A DNA stretch of 64,000 nucleotides, from NCBI GenBank assembly GCA_037179515.1, contig JAXCGZ010009438.1:105001-169000 (forward strand), given 5' to 3'. The position numbers and the translations under genes are program-made. The notes beneath the pieces are model-generated. The model had not been told where the DNA came from. It ran no database searches and was given only the letters and a program-made list of their open reading frames with translations. Shown here piece by piece: positions 1 through 20,984 of the stretch; the first letter of the stretch is position 1, and every line of letters starts with the position of its first letter. This stretch comes from Halocaridina rubra. Taxonomy: Eukaryota > Arthropoda > Malacostraca > Decapoda > Atyidae.

Positions 1-1305
1 TGCCACTACATCCCAGAGCAAGCCAGTGGGTCTACTCCTGCAAGCTGAGCCACAATCAGAGAAACCATTCAAACATCATCCTATGTCATTTTTCTCCAGA
101 GACACAAACTGTAAGTAATGTAACTAATGAATCATATAGTTCTGATCCAGCTAATTGAGATGTTTCTGAAGATATAAGGAATGATTTCACTCAGAAAGGA
201 TGTTTTCAGTAAAACACTGATTTTAGTGATGAAGATTTGATCAAATCAACTGTACAGATTGATGGTTCTCAATAACAACGCTTTATTTCAAAGTCAATGT
301 TGAAACGATAAATGACAAATGGAGAAGTTTTTGAGAGAAATTGCTTATCTTTTTTCAAAAACAACAACAAAGGTCTATTGTGGTGTATGTAAACTTTTCT
401 CGAAAAACTCAGATCAGTTTATAAGTGGATTCAATAACTGGGAAATATGCTACATTTAGAATTTCTTGCCTTTAAAAAGGTGAAACACACAAGCAATCAT
501 TATTTCATCGGATAAATCGAGAAAAATGTGAAAGTCCATCATCCTTCGGTCAGACTCATGATCAACAAGAATTGTACTGAAGGTCTTTACTAGAATGTAT
601 CATACATGCGATATTATTTTTGGGTGGGAGGGGGGTAGCACTCAGAGGTCAAAATGAGATTATTGGGTCTAAGGAAAATGGCAAATTTTTTTTTAGGAAT
701 TCTAGAATTATTGGCTAAGTATGACGCTTTTTTAGCGTCACAGCTGGACAAATTTGGCAGTTGTGGTCGTGGTCATGTTTCATATATATCATCCACAATA
801 TGTGAGAAGTTCATTAAACTTATAGGCAAGCATATTTTAGAATCTATAATTGCTGAAGTGAAGGCCACAAAATACCTTGGAATTATCGTTGACTCAACAC
901 CTTACCTGCAACATGTTGATCACCTCACATTCATTTCATGATATGTTGATTCCTATGACAAAGTTATGATAAAGCTAGTAATATGTCAGGGGAATATAAT
1001 GAAGTCCAAGCAGTCATCCGTGAATTAAATTCAATAGCTGAGTACACACCCTGCAGTGCTTATTCACTCAACTTGGTTGGCAAAGCTGCAGCAAGTTGTT
1101 GTGTAGTAGCTATCACTTTCGTTGGTATTGTTCAAAAAGCATACAACTTTCTGCCTGGTTCCATATATCGTTGGAAGCTGTTAACTGATGCACTTGCAAA
1201 AAGTTCAGATGGCTCTAGCAGAGGTCCTGTGGTAAAATCCTTGTCAGAGACCCGTAGGTCAGCAAGGAATGATGCTGTGAGATTGCTAAAATTTAACTAC
1301 TTAAT

Positions 1306-1501
1306 GTTCCGGTTTTACGTCACGGACTCCCTTTTCTACCAAGAGCTAGGACGGTTGCCTTCTTACGAAGGACTTGTTTTGGTAGATGTAATCATTACCC
1401 TGAGTGCATGCCCTTGCTAACCTCAGACTGTGACGGGGCACGAACCTTCGACCTGACGCCTCAGAGTCGCGGACGCTACCGCTTGAGCCACGGTGTCTAC
1501 T
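1306..1501 (-). mobile_element. SINE-A copy inside the hAT remnant
   Basis: A full-length copy of the tRNA-derived SINE-A on the minus strand. Reading the minus strand, it starts at the tRNA-like head (A-box-like TGGCTCAAGCGG, B-box-like GGTTCGTGCCC) and ends at CCGGAAC. It is flanked by an 18-bp target site duplication with two mismatches (aaaatttaactacttaat at 1288-1305 and aaaattgaaccacttaat at 1502-1519). It splits the hAT reading frame, so it is younger than that element. Confidence 0.88.
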
Positions 1502-1940
1502 AAAATTGAACCACTTAATCATTACTAAAGTATTGGAAACTCTTCATGAAGATGCTGATCAGAGTAAGGACACACAACTTGAGGCAAACCAACTTACAGC
1601 ACATTTGTGCAAGTTTGAAAGCATATTTATGTGTTTTAAGGTTAATCTTATTTTACAGGCTGAGGGACTATGCTTGAAGGCTGTTGTAGATAGCATGAAA
1701 TAACTTTTGGAATATTTCAAAAGTATTCGCAGTAACTTTGATCACCATGAAAGAAAGCTTTTCTTAGCTTTTCAAAGTTGTTTGATGATGCAGTCTCCAA
1801 TTTACCATTGTGAAGCAAAACGTAGTCATACTCTCAAGAAGCAATTCACAGTAGCTGATTGAAATGACTTAAATGAGCATAATTTCACAGGTAGATAAAA
1901 AGTTAGCTCACAAACTTTCTTAGTTGTCTGCAACAGCCTT

Positions 1941-2133
1941 ATCACCGTGGCTCAAGCGGTAGCGTCTGCGACTCTGAGGCGTCAGGTCAAGGGTTCGCGC
2001 CCCTCGCGGTCTGAGGTTAGCAAGGGCTTGCACTCAGGGTACTGATTACATCTGTCAAAACATGTCCTTCGCAAGATGGCAACCGTCCTAGCCCTTGGTA
2101 GAAAAGGGAGTCCGCGACGTAAAACCAGAACAA
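1941..2133 (+). mobile_element. SINE-A copy
   Basis: Second SINE-A inside the hAT remnant, plus strand. It carries the same tRNA-like head (TCACCGTGGCTCAAGCGG..GGGTTCGCGCCCC) and the same 3' domain (GGCAACCGTCCTAGCCC..GACGTAAAACC). The tail runs into a CAA-rich stretch. No clean target duplication was found. Confidence 0.85.
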
Positions 2134-2882
2134 CAACAACAAAAACCAAAACCACTGCCTATTCACAAGTTCATGGTAACTTCTCATTTCTTTTTCATTA
2201 TAGTAATGAGAATCTTAACAGCATCAGAGAAGCTGCTAGTTACCTTGTGGTAAAGTATAAACGAGACTTGGAAATGGATTTGGAGAATTAAATTATTCAG
2301 TTTTATAAACATATGTCCCTTAAAATTGATGACCCTTATCATGACAATTTTGTAAATATTGCTTCAAAAATTCTTGCAGTGACATCACAGTCTTATCCAA
2401 ATGTTGCTCCTGCTGTATGTATCTACCTTACACTGTCATGCGGTGCTTGTGAAGAACTATCATTCTCAAAATTAATTCACATAAAAAATGAGAAAAGATC
2501 CACAATGGGACAAAACCACCTTAACTGGTTGAATTTAATAAGCATTGAGCATGAGCTGGCAAAAAAAAAAAATTGAAATATTATTGATAAATTTGCTCAT
2601 GCAAAAGCTGGGAAAATTGCATTATAAGCTGTATGTTTATTGCAATAAGTGGCATGTCATTTTAAGTTTGTCTTTATATTTTTACCTGATTGTCAGTGTG
2701 CAGAAATAGAATTATATGATTTTTTTTTTAACAGGGCCCAAAGGTATCATCTGGGGGTCTTGGGGAGCCAGCGCCCTTCCTTCAATGCTCAGATAACCCC
2801 CCTAAGAACTGGCTACCCCCCAACCCAACCCAGACAAATTAAACATCAAACTTTCTCACCATACGTCTGAGTAGATAGTTTT

Positions 2883-3545
2883 CTATCTGTCAGTCGGCTG
2901 ACCATGTATGAAGCTCCTCCACGTGCTTCTGTCTTCGTATAGTCTTTCCTCCTCCACCTGTTGCACGGATGTTCCTCGACTTCTTAGAGTTCTGTCCACA
3001 CAATCCAGCCATCTCTTTCTCGGGCTGCCCACTGGCCTCCTTCCTTGTGGCTGCCACGCCAGGTACCTTTTTGGATATCTGTCATCTGGCATTCTTTTGA
3101 CGTGACCAAACCACTGCAGTCTCTTTTTTTCTATGAACTCCAACAGAGGGTTCAGTCCCAGGTCTTCTCTAATTTTCACATTTTTCAGTTTATCTCTCCT
3201 GGTAACGCCCCTTATTAATCTCATTACCTCATTTCTGCAGCTTGAATCTTTGATTCTGTTTTGGTGGTTAATGTCCAAGTTTCACAACCGTATGTTAATA
3301 CAGGGGATTGACTTTTCCTTTAATAGGTGGTATAACATTGCAAGAATGTTATTATATTTCTTTATTCTCATTTAACTCCATCTCCTGCTCATTTCTCTCA
3401 TCCAGGTGCACGCCCAGATATTTATACTTATTTACCTCGCTTATCTGCTGCCCACCCATACTCAACTCACAATCATGCTCTCTCCTTGACACCACCATGA
3501 ACTGATATTCTGAATCATGAATTTCTGAATAATCATTAATGTGCA
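2883..3545 (-). pseudogene. LINE reverse-transcriptase C-terminal fragment
   Basis: The minus-strand translation shows the C-terminal end of a non-LTR endonuclease/reverse transcriptase. The segment nearest 3545 has the post-RT stretch ending NKYKYLGVHLDE. The 2883-3278 ORF has the typical tail RLQWFGHVKRM, then GRRPVGSPRKRWLD. The two blocks lie in different frames and the RT core is missing, so this is a 5'-truncated, frame-broken remnant. The tail resembles RTE-type elements, but the exact clade cannot be fixed without alignment. Confidence 0.8.
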
Positions 3546-3659
3546 ACGCTTGGTTATGTGCAGTACATAAGGTCAGGTTAATCTGCAAAGTACTGTATAC
3601 TCTCAAAATAAGCATAGTTAACCTAATCTTAAGTATTGTAATTTCCTCGATATTGCTTT

Positions 3660-4024
3660 GCATATAGCTTCAAAATGCTCCTAGAATTGCTCATATTTCA
3701 AAAATTGTCTCGGGGGAGGTTACAGCTCTCCCCAAACCTCTTACTAATTAGGCTCGCTTTGCTCACCTGACAGGGCCCCTTCTGTATCCTCACCCTAAAA
3801 GCTACAAATGGTCTTAATCCTACACTGTCTTTGCTAGCACATAGAGCAAAGTAATCCCCTTATTGTTTCTTCTTTTGATGTCGGCTACCTCCCAATTGGG
3901 GGAGAGAGCAAGGTAGATAGAATAGATATCTTAATCGGCAACACTACCAAAAATTACAAAACCAGAAGTGTTGTAAAGGTTCTTAATATTAACCTGACAT
4001 TGAAATTTATGGTGTGCTATAGAA

Positions 4025-4069
<45 letters not shown>

Positions 4070-5030
4070 CAGCAAGATAGATTTATTAGTATGCAAAATC
4101 TGAGATAAAACATAGTTGCCATTTTCAATGAACACCTAAGATCTTTTAAAAGTGAAAAAAGCGACAATTTCTCCGGTTTCAATAACTTCAAAATTTCACG
4201 ATTTCTTTAAGACGAGCTTTCTTGTAGTGTTTCATCATTTGAGGGCTTCAATAATTTCTCTCTACAATGACTTGCATTGTAAAAATAAATTTTAGACAGT
4301 TAAAATAAAGTTTTTAATATATATTAAAAGCTAATTTGTGTATTGTATATATGGATAATTATGCTTTAAAGTTGTATTTATGTAATAAAAGAGAGCTAAT
4401 ACTATCAAGTTTTCTCATTTTGGTAGGTAGAAGAAAAGTAAATAAACAAACGCGCTCTGTACTTGAATTTCGAAGGCGGAGTTTTTAAAGTATTTTACCT
4501 TAACATTCAGTTTAAAACTGGAAACTTAGTTTCATACTTTATAACTAGAAGCTTGTATCATGTGTAGAATATAGGTTTTCACTGGCCAAAAGGAAGAACC
4601 ACCTAACATTTGGTGTTTCAGATATCTTTGATCTACGTAAGACAGAAAACGATGAGCATTTTGGTGGTTATAGTGTTGGAGTTTGATTGTGATTTTTTTT
4701 TATTTTTAGAACTCATTTATCTAATGGTAATACATTGACAGATATGTCTGAAATTCACGTCACCCATTCTTGGGATATTTTCTTTGGTAAAAGTCAATCA
4801 AATTTGGTGTTTTTCAGGTTAGCCACTATGCTATCCAAGCACCCATGATTACCCTATTAAGGTATGCAACTAACCTACCGAACGTAAACTAACCTAACTT
4901 AGATTAGGTTCGGTAGGTAAGTTAATTACCTAACCCATATTTTCCATAGGTTAGCTAGTTACGTGCTTTGATATTGTAAAATTGGGTGCATTTTTTCTAT
5001 AGGTTAGTTACGTGCTTTGATACTGTAATA
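3660..5030. other. Non-coding stretch with small repeats
   Basis: No gene is seen here. It holds an (AAT)n microsatellite at about 4025-4069, a cluster of CCTAA/TTAGG-like words at about 4866-4935, and an imperfect tandem duplication of roughly 50 bp around 4940-5035 (each unit contains GTTACGTGCTTTGATA..TGTAA.ATTGGGTG). The second unit ends where the CR1-like LINE begins. Confidence 0.5.
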
Positions 5031-5034
5031 TTGG

Positions 5035-6816
5035 GTGTTCACATTATCTGTATTTACAAATGAAAACTTGGAAAATATTCCGGAAGTAGAATCCATTTAC
5101 AGAGACAGTCCCGATAATATACTTAGTTCAATAAATATTACGAGAGAGGAGGTAATAAAAGAAATAGATAAATTAAAGGCTCATAAATCTCCGGGACCTG
5201 ATGGAATATATGCTAGAATATTAAAGGAATGCAAGGAAGAGCTTAGTTGTCCTCTAACTGCATTATTTAATAATTCAATAAAATTAGGATCGGTACCCAT
5301 GGAGTGGAAATTGGCAGATGTGGTACCAATATTTAAAAAAGGAGAACGTGTTAAAAAGAATAATTATAGGCCGGTAAGTTTAACGTGAACAGTGGGTAAG
5401 ATTCTAGAATCCATAATTGCAAATAAAATAAGGGCACATCTAGAATTACACAGACTGATAAAACTTTCACAACACGGGTTTCTTAAGGGTTTTTCGTGCC
5501 TTACAAACTTACTGTCATTTTATTCAGAAGTTTACGAGGCAGTAGATTGTGGCAAAGAATATGATACAATATATCTAGATTTTAGCAAAGCTTTTGATAG
5601 AGTTCCTCACAAAAGATTAGTTAAAAAACTGGAAGCTCATGGTATAGGAGGAGCTGTGCTCAGATGGATCAAACAATGGTCAAAAGACAGAAAACAGAGG
5701 GTTTGCATAAATGGAGAGAAATCAGAGTGGGGCTCGGTTACAAGCGGGGTACCACAAGGCTCGGTACTGGGTCCTCTATTATTCATCGTATATCTAAATG
5801 ATCTGGATTCGGATATCAGTAGTAACCTAAGTAAATTCGCAGACGACACTAAAATAGGTAGAACTATAAATGGAAAAGAAGACATTCATGCTTTACAGGA
5901 AGATCTAAATAGATTATCTGAATGGTCGGATAAATGGCAAATGGAATTTAATGTTGAAAAATGTAAAGTAGTTAAAATGGGTACTATAAAAGACAATACT
6001 AGTTATAAGCTAAATAACCATGAAATCATGAGTTCTCAGTGTGAAAGGGATTTGGGAGTTCTTGTGAGTAGTAGTCTTAAGCCAAGAGAGCAATGCACAG
6101 CAGTCAGAAATAAAGGAAACAGAATTTTAGGATTTATCTCAAGAAGCGTCAGCAATAGGACGGAAAAAGTTATTTTGCAGCTCTATCTTGCATTAGTTAG
6201 GCCCCATTTAGATTATGCTGTGCAATTCTGGTCACCCTATTATAGAATGGAAATTGAATCCTTGGAGAGAGTGCAACGAAGAATGACCAAGATGATACAC
6301 AATATCAGAAATCTACCATATGAGGACAGATTAAAAAAACTCAATCTACATTCTCTAGAGAGGCGAAGAGTTAGGGGGGATATGATTGAAGTGTATAAAT
6401 GGTTTAAAGGGATTAACAAGGGAGATATTAATAAAGTTTTAAAAATTCATGATCAAACCAGAACTCGTAATAATGGATTTAAGCTTGATAAATTTAGGTT
6501 CAGAAGGGAAATTGGTAAAAATTGGTTTGGTAATAGAGTAGCTGATGCATGGAACAAGCTTCCTAGTATGATAGTAAACGCCAATACCTTAGACACCTTC
6601 AAATGTAGATTAGATAGACATATGACAGAGGTAGGTTGGGTATGAGTAGGTTAGTGCTTATTAGAAAAATCATAAAAAGAAAAACAGAATAAATAAGTAG
6701 AGTAGAATAGAATAGGTTAGACATGCTGAAAATACAATTCAAAAATGGAGCTGCCTCGTGTGTGCCAGTAGGCATGTTGCAGTGTCCTCTATTCTTATGT
6801 TCTTATGTTCTTATTA
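5035..6816 (+). pseudogene. CR1-like non-LTR retrotransposon, 5'-truncated, one in-frame stop
   Basis: A reverse-transcriptase ORF covering most of the RT domain and the C-terminal region. Recognisable blocks in order are HKSPGPDGI, NNYRPVSLT, the catalytic-palm block YLDFSKAFDRVPH, GVPQGSVLGPLLF, and KFADDTK, which gives an FADD catalytic box. Positions 5035-5388 and 5392-6645 are in the same frame and are separated only by a TGA at 5386-5388, so a single substitution explains the break. The 5' half, including the endonuclease, is absent. After the stop at 6645 the 3' untranslated part ends in octamer repeats of TTCTTATG (about 6790-6815), the kind of short-repeat 3' tail known for CR1 elements. 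It is a relatively young but inactive copy. Confidence 0.9.
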
Positions 6817-7480
6817 ATTAACTGTAAATTTATTTGCATTTTATTTTTTACCAAAGTAAGAGTTTTCCAGGAGTGAGTGACGCAACTTTTGGACACATAT
6901 GTTATCGAATTACTATGTGACGAAGTATAGATACGAGTTAGGAAAGATTACATAAAACGAATCATAACTTTATTATGTGTAGATGTAGGCGTAGATAAAG
7001 AATTGTTAAAGACATATTCATTAACACTTAGCAACTCACTTGATAAATGCGAACTGTATTTGTCTTGGAAGCTACTGAAACGTTAAGAATGTAGCGGGGT
7101 TAATGTATCTAATTGACAGTACAGTATTTATTTTCACACCCTTAAGTGAAAGGAATGTACAAAGCTAAAACAAAAATCCAAAAAAACTAGAGATTAATAA
7201 TTTTCCTTATCAATTCATTTCTTAACCGGAACTACATTAACCTAACATGACCTAATATAATAAGTGTTTTCAAAACTATGTATTTGAAAATAACTATCTA
7301 CTGGGAAAAAAAAGGATACAAAGCAAGAAAAAATGAAAATTGTAAAAACAGGAAATTAACAATTAAGCTAAATTTATTGAGTTATTTCCAAAATGGAGGT
7401 GTAGAAGTAAACATTTACGTGGGAAGAAAGATTCATATTACCTCAAATATTGAAAGCTATACATCCGTTACGTACCCATG
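6817..7480. other. Non-coding, nothing recognised
   Basis: AT-rich sequence between two LINE fragments. One 75-codon ORF (7278-7505) has no recognisable features and a composition typical of random AT-rich DNA. Confidence 0.4.
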
Positions 7481-8560
7481 CCACACTCACCTCAAGTATA
7501 CATAGCTTCCTACGCACATGACATAATAGTCACAAATACACACCTAAATGCAAATATAGCTGCAGCCCTACTTCAGTACAATACTTTCCTGGTTCTCCAC
7601 AAACAGACTTGAATTAGCCTCAGCCAAATTCACATTCACTATCTTCACAAACTGGATACCAGAACATCGTCACTTCTCACATGTCACTGTAAACAACAAA
7701 CCCCTTAACACACACACGTACACTCCTAAAACTCTTGCTATAATACATGGCACAGCAATGTGATTAAAGCAACATGTCAAAAACTCGAAAAAGAAACTAA
7801 CACCCAGACTTTAATGCCACAGGTCACTTGCCCAAAAAACATGTAGTCGCAACATAGAAACCACTACTTTGACATACAAGCAATGTATATATTATATTTT
7901 TTTACGAGTGTGACACTCAGACGGGCCTGAGCACGAAGAAACTCAACGTAAAGAGAAACAGAGATGTGACTTTTCAGATGGGAAGGGATAATATGAGATA
8001 TGTAACGAATATCTGGTGTTGATGTATATGCTCAAGTATGGAATATTCAAGCTCTCCATGGGCTTCTAGCCTCAGCAAAACATATCACAACATCTTACAG
8101 ACTATAAGGTAAAGTAATGAACAATTGATCTCCGGCAGCACAGCAATGACACATACCACCTTGACAGGAGAGATACACAAATACTTGCTGCATTCTCCAC
8201 ACACTAACTTCACCCAGTATGTCACAGGGCAGAGCACTCACACACACCAAGGAAAAATAGATACACTCCGCACACAATATCCCACAAATATTGTAATCTC
8301 TTCTTTCACCACCCAAAATCAGTTTCTGTAATCATTTTCATACCCAATTAACTCACCTTTCCTTCCAGTCACTGATGCCTGTCTATGATTATACATGACA
8401 CCTCTTACATTCAAACATATTATGAAAGACTGCACTACACACAATTACATATGCCACCAACACAATATACACTCCCTGAGAGCTCTGTGGAAAAACCTGG
8501 GATTAGCTGTAGCTTTCCATAGAGACTCGAGGCTGTTTAGCCAGTTAGCTTAGGGAAAGA
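7480..8560 (+). pseudogene. LINE 3' fragment interrupted by repeat E
   Basis: Broken plus-strand frames resemble the C-terminal part of a Jockey-like reverse transcriptase (NRLELASAKFTFTIFTNWIPEH, then VTVNNKPL, then QHVKNSKKKLTPR, and finally HNIHSLRALW). The same terminal segment recurs at 27790-28140 and 33175-33450. About 7895-8110 contains a minus-strand copy of repeat E (GTGACACTCAGACGGGCCTGAGCACGAAG), which separates the two halves of the LINE. Confidence 0.65.
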
Positions 8561-8746
8561 CAATAGCAACAACTTAATGTACTGTGCACAAGGGTAATAT
8601 GAAGTAGGTCCTTTAGGTACTCATCCAGGTAGTGCTTAAAAGATATTTTGAATCTCATTGGTATTCAATAGTAAAACCTTGGGTATATAACTTTGCACTT
8701 TTTTATTTTCATTAATTTTCTTATGGTCTTTCAGAACCTGTACAAT

Positions 8747-17102
<8,356 letters not shown>

Positions 17103-17660
17103 AGAGAAGTATCATTTACTTAATAATATCATGTAGGTACATTCTCAACACTCGAAAGTAAAACAGCTGTCCCTCATGTTACACTGTCAACTGGATTCAC
17201 CGCTCCCCGTGTAAGTGAGAATTTTCCTATTTTCAAAACCCTTATATGAAGTGTCTGTAATTTGTATATTTTCTATTACCTTCCTCATGTATACTTTAAA
17301 CTATGCGTAAATCACTGTATTGTAGAGACAGTTCCTAATACAACTTAGATTTATGTAAAAATCTTACAGTAGATGTTAAAATGAAATTTTCTTGAGGGGA
17401 AAATATGCAATATTTTTTATTTAGTATGTTTTCAACCATGTATATTCAAAATTGCTCTATTTAAGACCAACTTATAAGGAGCAACTATAATTATAAGATC
17501 ACATAGCATGCATATTTTTTTTTGCGTAAGATTATACCAAAAAGTTCTTTAAAATAAAAATATATCAACCTTTTTATAAGCTTATTGCAAGTTATTTTTA
17601 ATTGGAATCAGCAAGATCTTATTTAATTTTCTTTTTAGTTGATGGATAGCTCCTAAAATC
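17103..17660. other. 3' region of the KNL2-like gene
   Basis: AT-rich, presumed 3' untranslated and flanking DNA. An AATAAA hexamer at about 17553 is the clearest polyadenylation signal candidate, some 450 bp after the stop. Other genes are not visible. Confidence 0.4.
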
Positions 17661-17672
17661 AGTATCTCAGTA

Positions 17673-18795
17673 CAGACGCTTCTCTGCTTACAAACATCTG
17701 GAGATACAAACAATGTGTATGGTGTGTGTGTATACGAGAGAGAGAGATAGATATGAAAAGCTGTTTGTCGACAACAACAATAATAATAATAATAATAATA
17801 AATATGATAGAGAGTGAGTGTGAATGAAAAGTTCTTTGCATTGGCATCAGTTCAGTGTCTCACAACCAGAACAGTAATAATAATAATAACACATATGATA
17901 TAAGAGAGAGAAAGTTCAGGTGACTTCTTACCAACCAACCAACCATCATTTCAACATGAATGGCCTAAAGTGTAGCAAACATAGTCTATTAAGTAGTTAT
18001 TAGATAATAATAATAATAATAATAATAATACACGCATAAGATAAATGGATGTGTGAATGTGTGTCTAATACAGTGTACAGCACAATGCTATGCTGTATTT
18101 ATGACTTATGCTATAACTATTCATTACAGTATTATTGCTATGATTATAAAAATAATAATAATGCGTATGAGAGAGAAAGAAAACTCCAGCAACTTCATAC
18201 CAACCATCCGTTGTTTCAACATGAATGGCCTAAAGTATAGCAAATAGAGTCTTATGAAGTATTTATTTGATAATAATAATACATACATAAGAATTATGTA
18301 TGTGTGTTTAATACAACACAATGCTCTGCTATATTTATTACTTATGCTATTACTATTCATTACAGTATTCATTGCTATAATAATAGTAGTAACTGATTAA
18401 GCTGACTTAATCCATGAAAGAGAGAGAGAGAATTTTTTTTTTTTCACTTTTTTGCTTGTATGTAACAGATAAATCCAGAACTAAGTCAACACACATTAGC
18501 CTGCTGGCTAGTACAGTGGTAACACGCTGACTTCACATTCACGAGGTCGAGAGATCGGTTTCCGTCCAAGACCGAGAGTTTAAACTGTTTCCTGGCAGGT
18601 TACTGCTGTGGTTGGCCACCACAGTGGGGGGTTGGGGCTTTCCCCAGCTGACGAATGCCCATTGTATAATGGAAGTAAAGGTTTATTATTATTATTATTA
18701 TCTCTCTCTCTCTCTCTCTCTATCTGTGTGTGTGTGTGTCCGCTGAACATACAGCCATTCAGAACGTAACTCATTCGTAAGTTGGAGAGTGTCTG
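17673..18795. mobile_element. TA-type MITE, expanded by internal repeats and SINE-C
   Basis: Left end CAGACGCTTCTCTGCTTAC (after TA) and right end CGTAAGTTGGAGAGTGTCTG form imperfect inverted repeats that match the 319-bp MITE at 36103. The interior holds an imperfect tandem duplication of about 250 bp (about 17890-18140 and 18150-18390; shared words TTTCAACATGAATGGCCTAAAGT and CTTATGCTAT.ACTATTCATTACAG). A tRNA-derived SINE lies at about 18500-18690 and (ATT)n/(CT)n tracts follow. Confidence 0.6.
18500..18690 (+). repeat. SINE-C, tRNA-like head
   Basis: Head GGCTAGTACAGTGGTAACACG is A-box-like and AGATCGGTTTCCGTCC is B-box-like. The body contains GTTACTGCTGTGGTTGGCCA..CACAGTGGGGGGTTGGGG and the tail is (ATT)n. 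A related reversed body occurs at about 56855-56965. Confidence 0.6.
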
Positions 18796-19025
18796 TTTTA
18801 GGTGAACTAAAAAATTGGATTTAGTCAAGCAGTACAAGGAATACTTGAATTTAAGCTGGATTTCTGATTGAGCTATGGTCTAGAGGTTTTTTAATTTTTT
18901 AAATTTTTAGGGAAAAGTAATACTTATTCTCATTTATAATGTGGGAGTCCCTCTCTATTATTGCGAAGGGACTTTATGGTGCTGTCCAGAAAGAATTGGT
19001 CTTTTTAAGAGCATTCAACACAGCA

Positions 19026-19339
19026 CAGGGGGTATTTGGTTTACAATGTTCTCGAGTTATGATGTTTCAAGGTTACAATGCATCTCCCATAAATTATTTT
19101 GCTTCATTTTTTATCATTTTTGACCTGTATTATGTCTCCCAAGCGTAAAGTAGATTCTTTTGATGACAGTGCATCAAAGAAAAAACGCTTAGAAATGGGA
19201 GAAACTTTACTACTGCTTTAGCATAGGTGGGTGACGTAGGTGCTTATTTAGGTATTTAGGTGTGTTCCAACTTATGCTGAATATCAGCTTGCATCACATC
19301 TTGAGGAATGGAACTCTGATGTAAGTCAAGGACCCCCTG
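19026..19339 (+). mobile_element. Internally deleted Tigger (MITE), copy 1
   Basis: Ends are CAGGGGGTATTTGGTTTACA and, reversed, CAGGGGGTCCTTGACTTAC. It keeps the transposase start region (MSPKRKVDSFDDSASKKKR) and then jumps to the 3' terminal sequence. The near-identical layout at 22369-22699 shows both derive from one deleted Tigger ancestor. A TA follows the right end; the left flank reads CA. Confidence 0.82.
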
Positions 19340-19344
19340 TATTG

Positions 19345-19960
19345 ATAATTGATCAAGAGAATTAACAATGAAACTAAGGCCATGATCAGGGAAGACCATT
19401 GTGGATTCAGGAGAGGAAGAGGGTGTGTGGCTCTAGTGTTTGAAGTAAGACAGGTGTGTGAGAAGTTCTTTGAGAAAGGTAAGGACACTTTTAAGGCTTT
19501 CATGGACTTGGAGATAGCTTATGACATGGTTGATAGAGAGACTTTGTGTAATATGTTGGATTATGTGGTATAAGTGGAATTTTGTTGAATGAGGTCAATA
19601 TATTTTACAGGAATAGTAAAGCAAGTGTGAGTTGCAAATGGAAAGTGATTGTTCTTAGGTGAATTTAGAGTAATGGATATGTTGTTTAAAGTTGTGTTGG
19701 TTGTGTAATGTGTATATGGATGAAATGGTAAGGGAAGTAAATTATAACATGTCAAACGGACTTGAAATTAATTGAGAATAGAAGATTGTATATCAAGTGC
19801 TATTTGCAGATGACATGGCACTGGTAGCTGTTTCTATGTAGGAGCAGAAGCAGTTGATAGCTTGTGATTTTAAGGGTGTGTGAGGTTGTGGGTGAATGTT
19901 GGCAAAAGTAAAATCATGATATGTACAAGGATGTACATGCTTGAGGTAGTTGAGAGCTCA
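19345..19960 (+). pseudogene. RTE-like LINE reverse-transcriptase fragment
   Basis: Translation of 19349-19573 shows RT finger/palm sequence (CGFRRGRGCVALVFEVRQVCEKF, then FKAFMDLEIAYDMVDRETL). Downstream frames, broken by stops, continue to YIKCYLQMTWH, a decayed version of the Asp-Asp box region. It begins directly after the Tigger MITE. Confidence 0.8.
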
Positions 19961-19969
19961 AAGTACAGT

Positions 19970-20624
19970 CTTCTTTTTTTACACAGCGATAGACTCTCAA
20001 AAGGCTCATAATATTCAAATTTCGCATTATTTAAATTGTATATTTCCATAAGGAGTAATGTTAATAGGTATTGTTACGTTCCACAAGCATGTATAAACAC
20101 ACTATCCCAAAGAAATAAGGTAGTTAAACACATTTTACAAGTACATAAGCAAGCTGAAATACGTATGTAAATAAGCTTAAAATAAGCAGATACAGTATTA
20201 AAGATATACAGATGAAAAAAAATATAAACAAATTAACTCACTCTATATACGGTGGACAACAGGCATACTGGGATGTGCTTGGTGGCGGTAGAAGGAGGAG
20301 GAAGTGGGAGAGCTGACCCCTGGTTGTGGTTGGACCTCATTCTTCTTAGATATGCTGGGTTGAGGGTCGTCAGATTCATTTGTTTTTGATGAGAAGTTGG
20401 CATGAAGAGTTACCTGCCATGCAACCATCCCCTTTTCTTGCAAAAGTTCATTGTAGCAGACAACATCTTGCATAACCCTTTGGTATGTCGAGCCTGCACA
20501 CTACGTTAGCATCTTTTTTATCCAAAATATCTAAGGCATCCTCCAACCAAGTCCTTCACAGTGAGTGTTTTCATGGGGCTTCCATGAAGTGTGGCTGCTA
20601 CCTCTTTCTCCTCCTCACCTTGTC

Positions 20625-20640
<16 letters not shown>
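19970..20640 (-). other. Unrecognised coding-like remnant
   Basis: Minus-strand frames have coding-like composition: 20243-20473 gives a proline/serine-rich tail, and 20485-20640 reads WLEDALDILDKKDANVVCRLD in another frame. This may be the C-terminal part of a transposase, but I cannot name the family. There is no sign of a host gene. Confidence 0.3.
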
Positions 20641-20936
<296 letters not shown>

Positions 20937-20984
20937 TCTTGGAACAATGCGAGGATAGGTTCTCAGAAGTGACGTGTAATGTAC

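Larger units (their letters stand above)
120..2576 (+). pseudogene. hAT-superfamily (ZMYM1/TTF-type) transposase remnant
   Basis: A decayed DNA-transposon transposase read in several broken frames. Near 290-570 the translation resembles a TTF-type zinc finger (a C-x-x-C step followed by KLFSKN and FNNW). At 654-941 an open stretch reads like the N-terminal half of ZMYM1-type hAT proteins (LAKYDAFLASQ, CGRGHVSYISSTICEKFI, IIVDSTP). At 2313-2576 the C-terminal hAT dimerisation region is visible (YLTLSCGACEELSFSKL, then RSTMGQNHLNWLNLISIEHE). Stops and frame changes between these blocks, plus two SINE-A insertions, show it is dead. In intact elements this protein cuts and rejoins DNA ends. The family call rests on remembered motif patterns; the exact clade is uncertain. 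Confidence 0.8.

Noticed and set aside
1306..1501. tRNA genes at SINE-A and SINE-B heads
   Set aside because: A- and B-box-like words are present, but no closed cloverleaf with acceptor stem; each continues into a shared SINE body, and copies have target duplications.
5637..5885. Minus-strand ORF inside the CR1-like LINE
   Set aside because: Antisense of the conserved RT block; frame is open only because of the RT codon pattern.
8693..8746. Start codon at 8693 for the KNL2-like gene
   Set aside because: The extra 18 residues translate a pyrimidine-rich tract ending in an acceptor (TTTCAG at 8734), so they are intronic.
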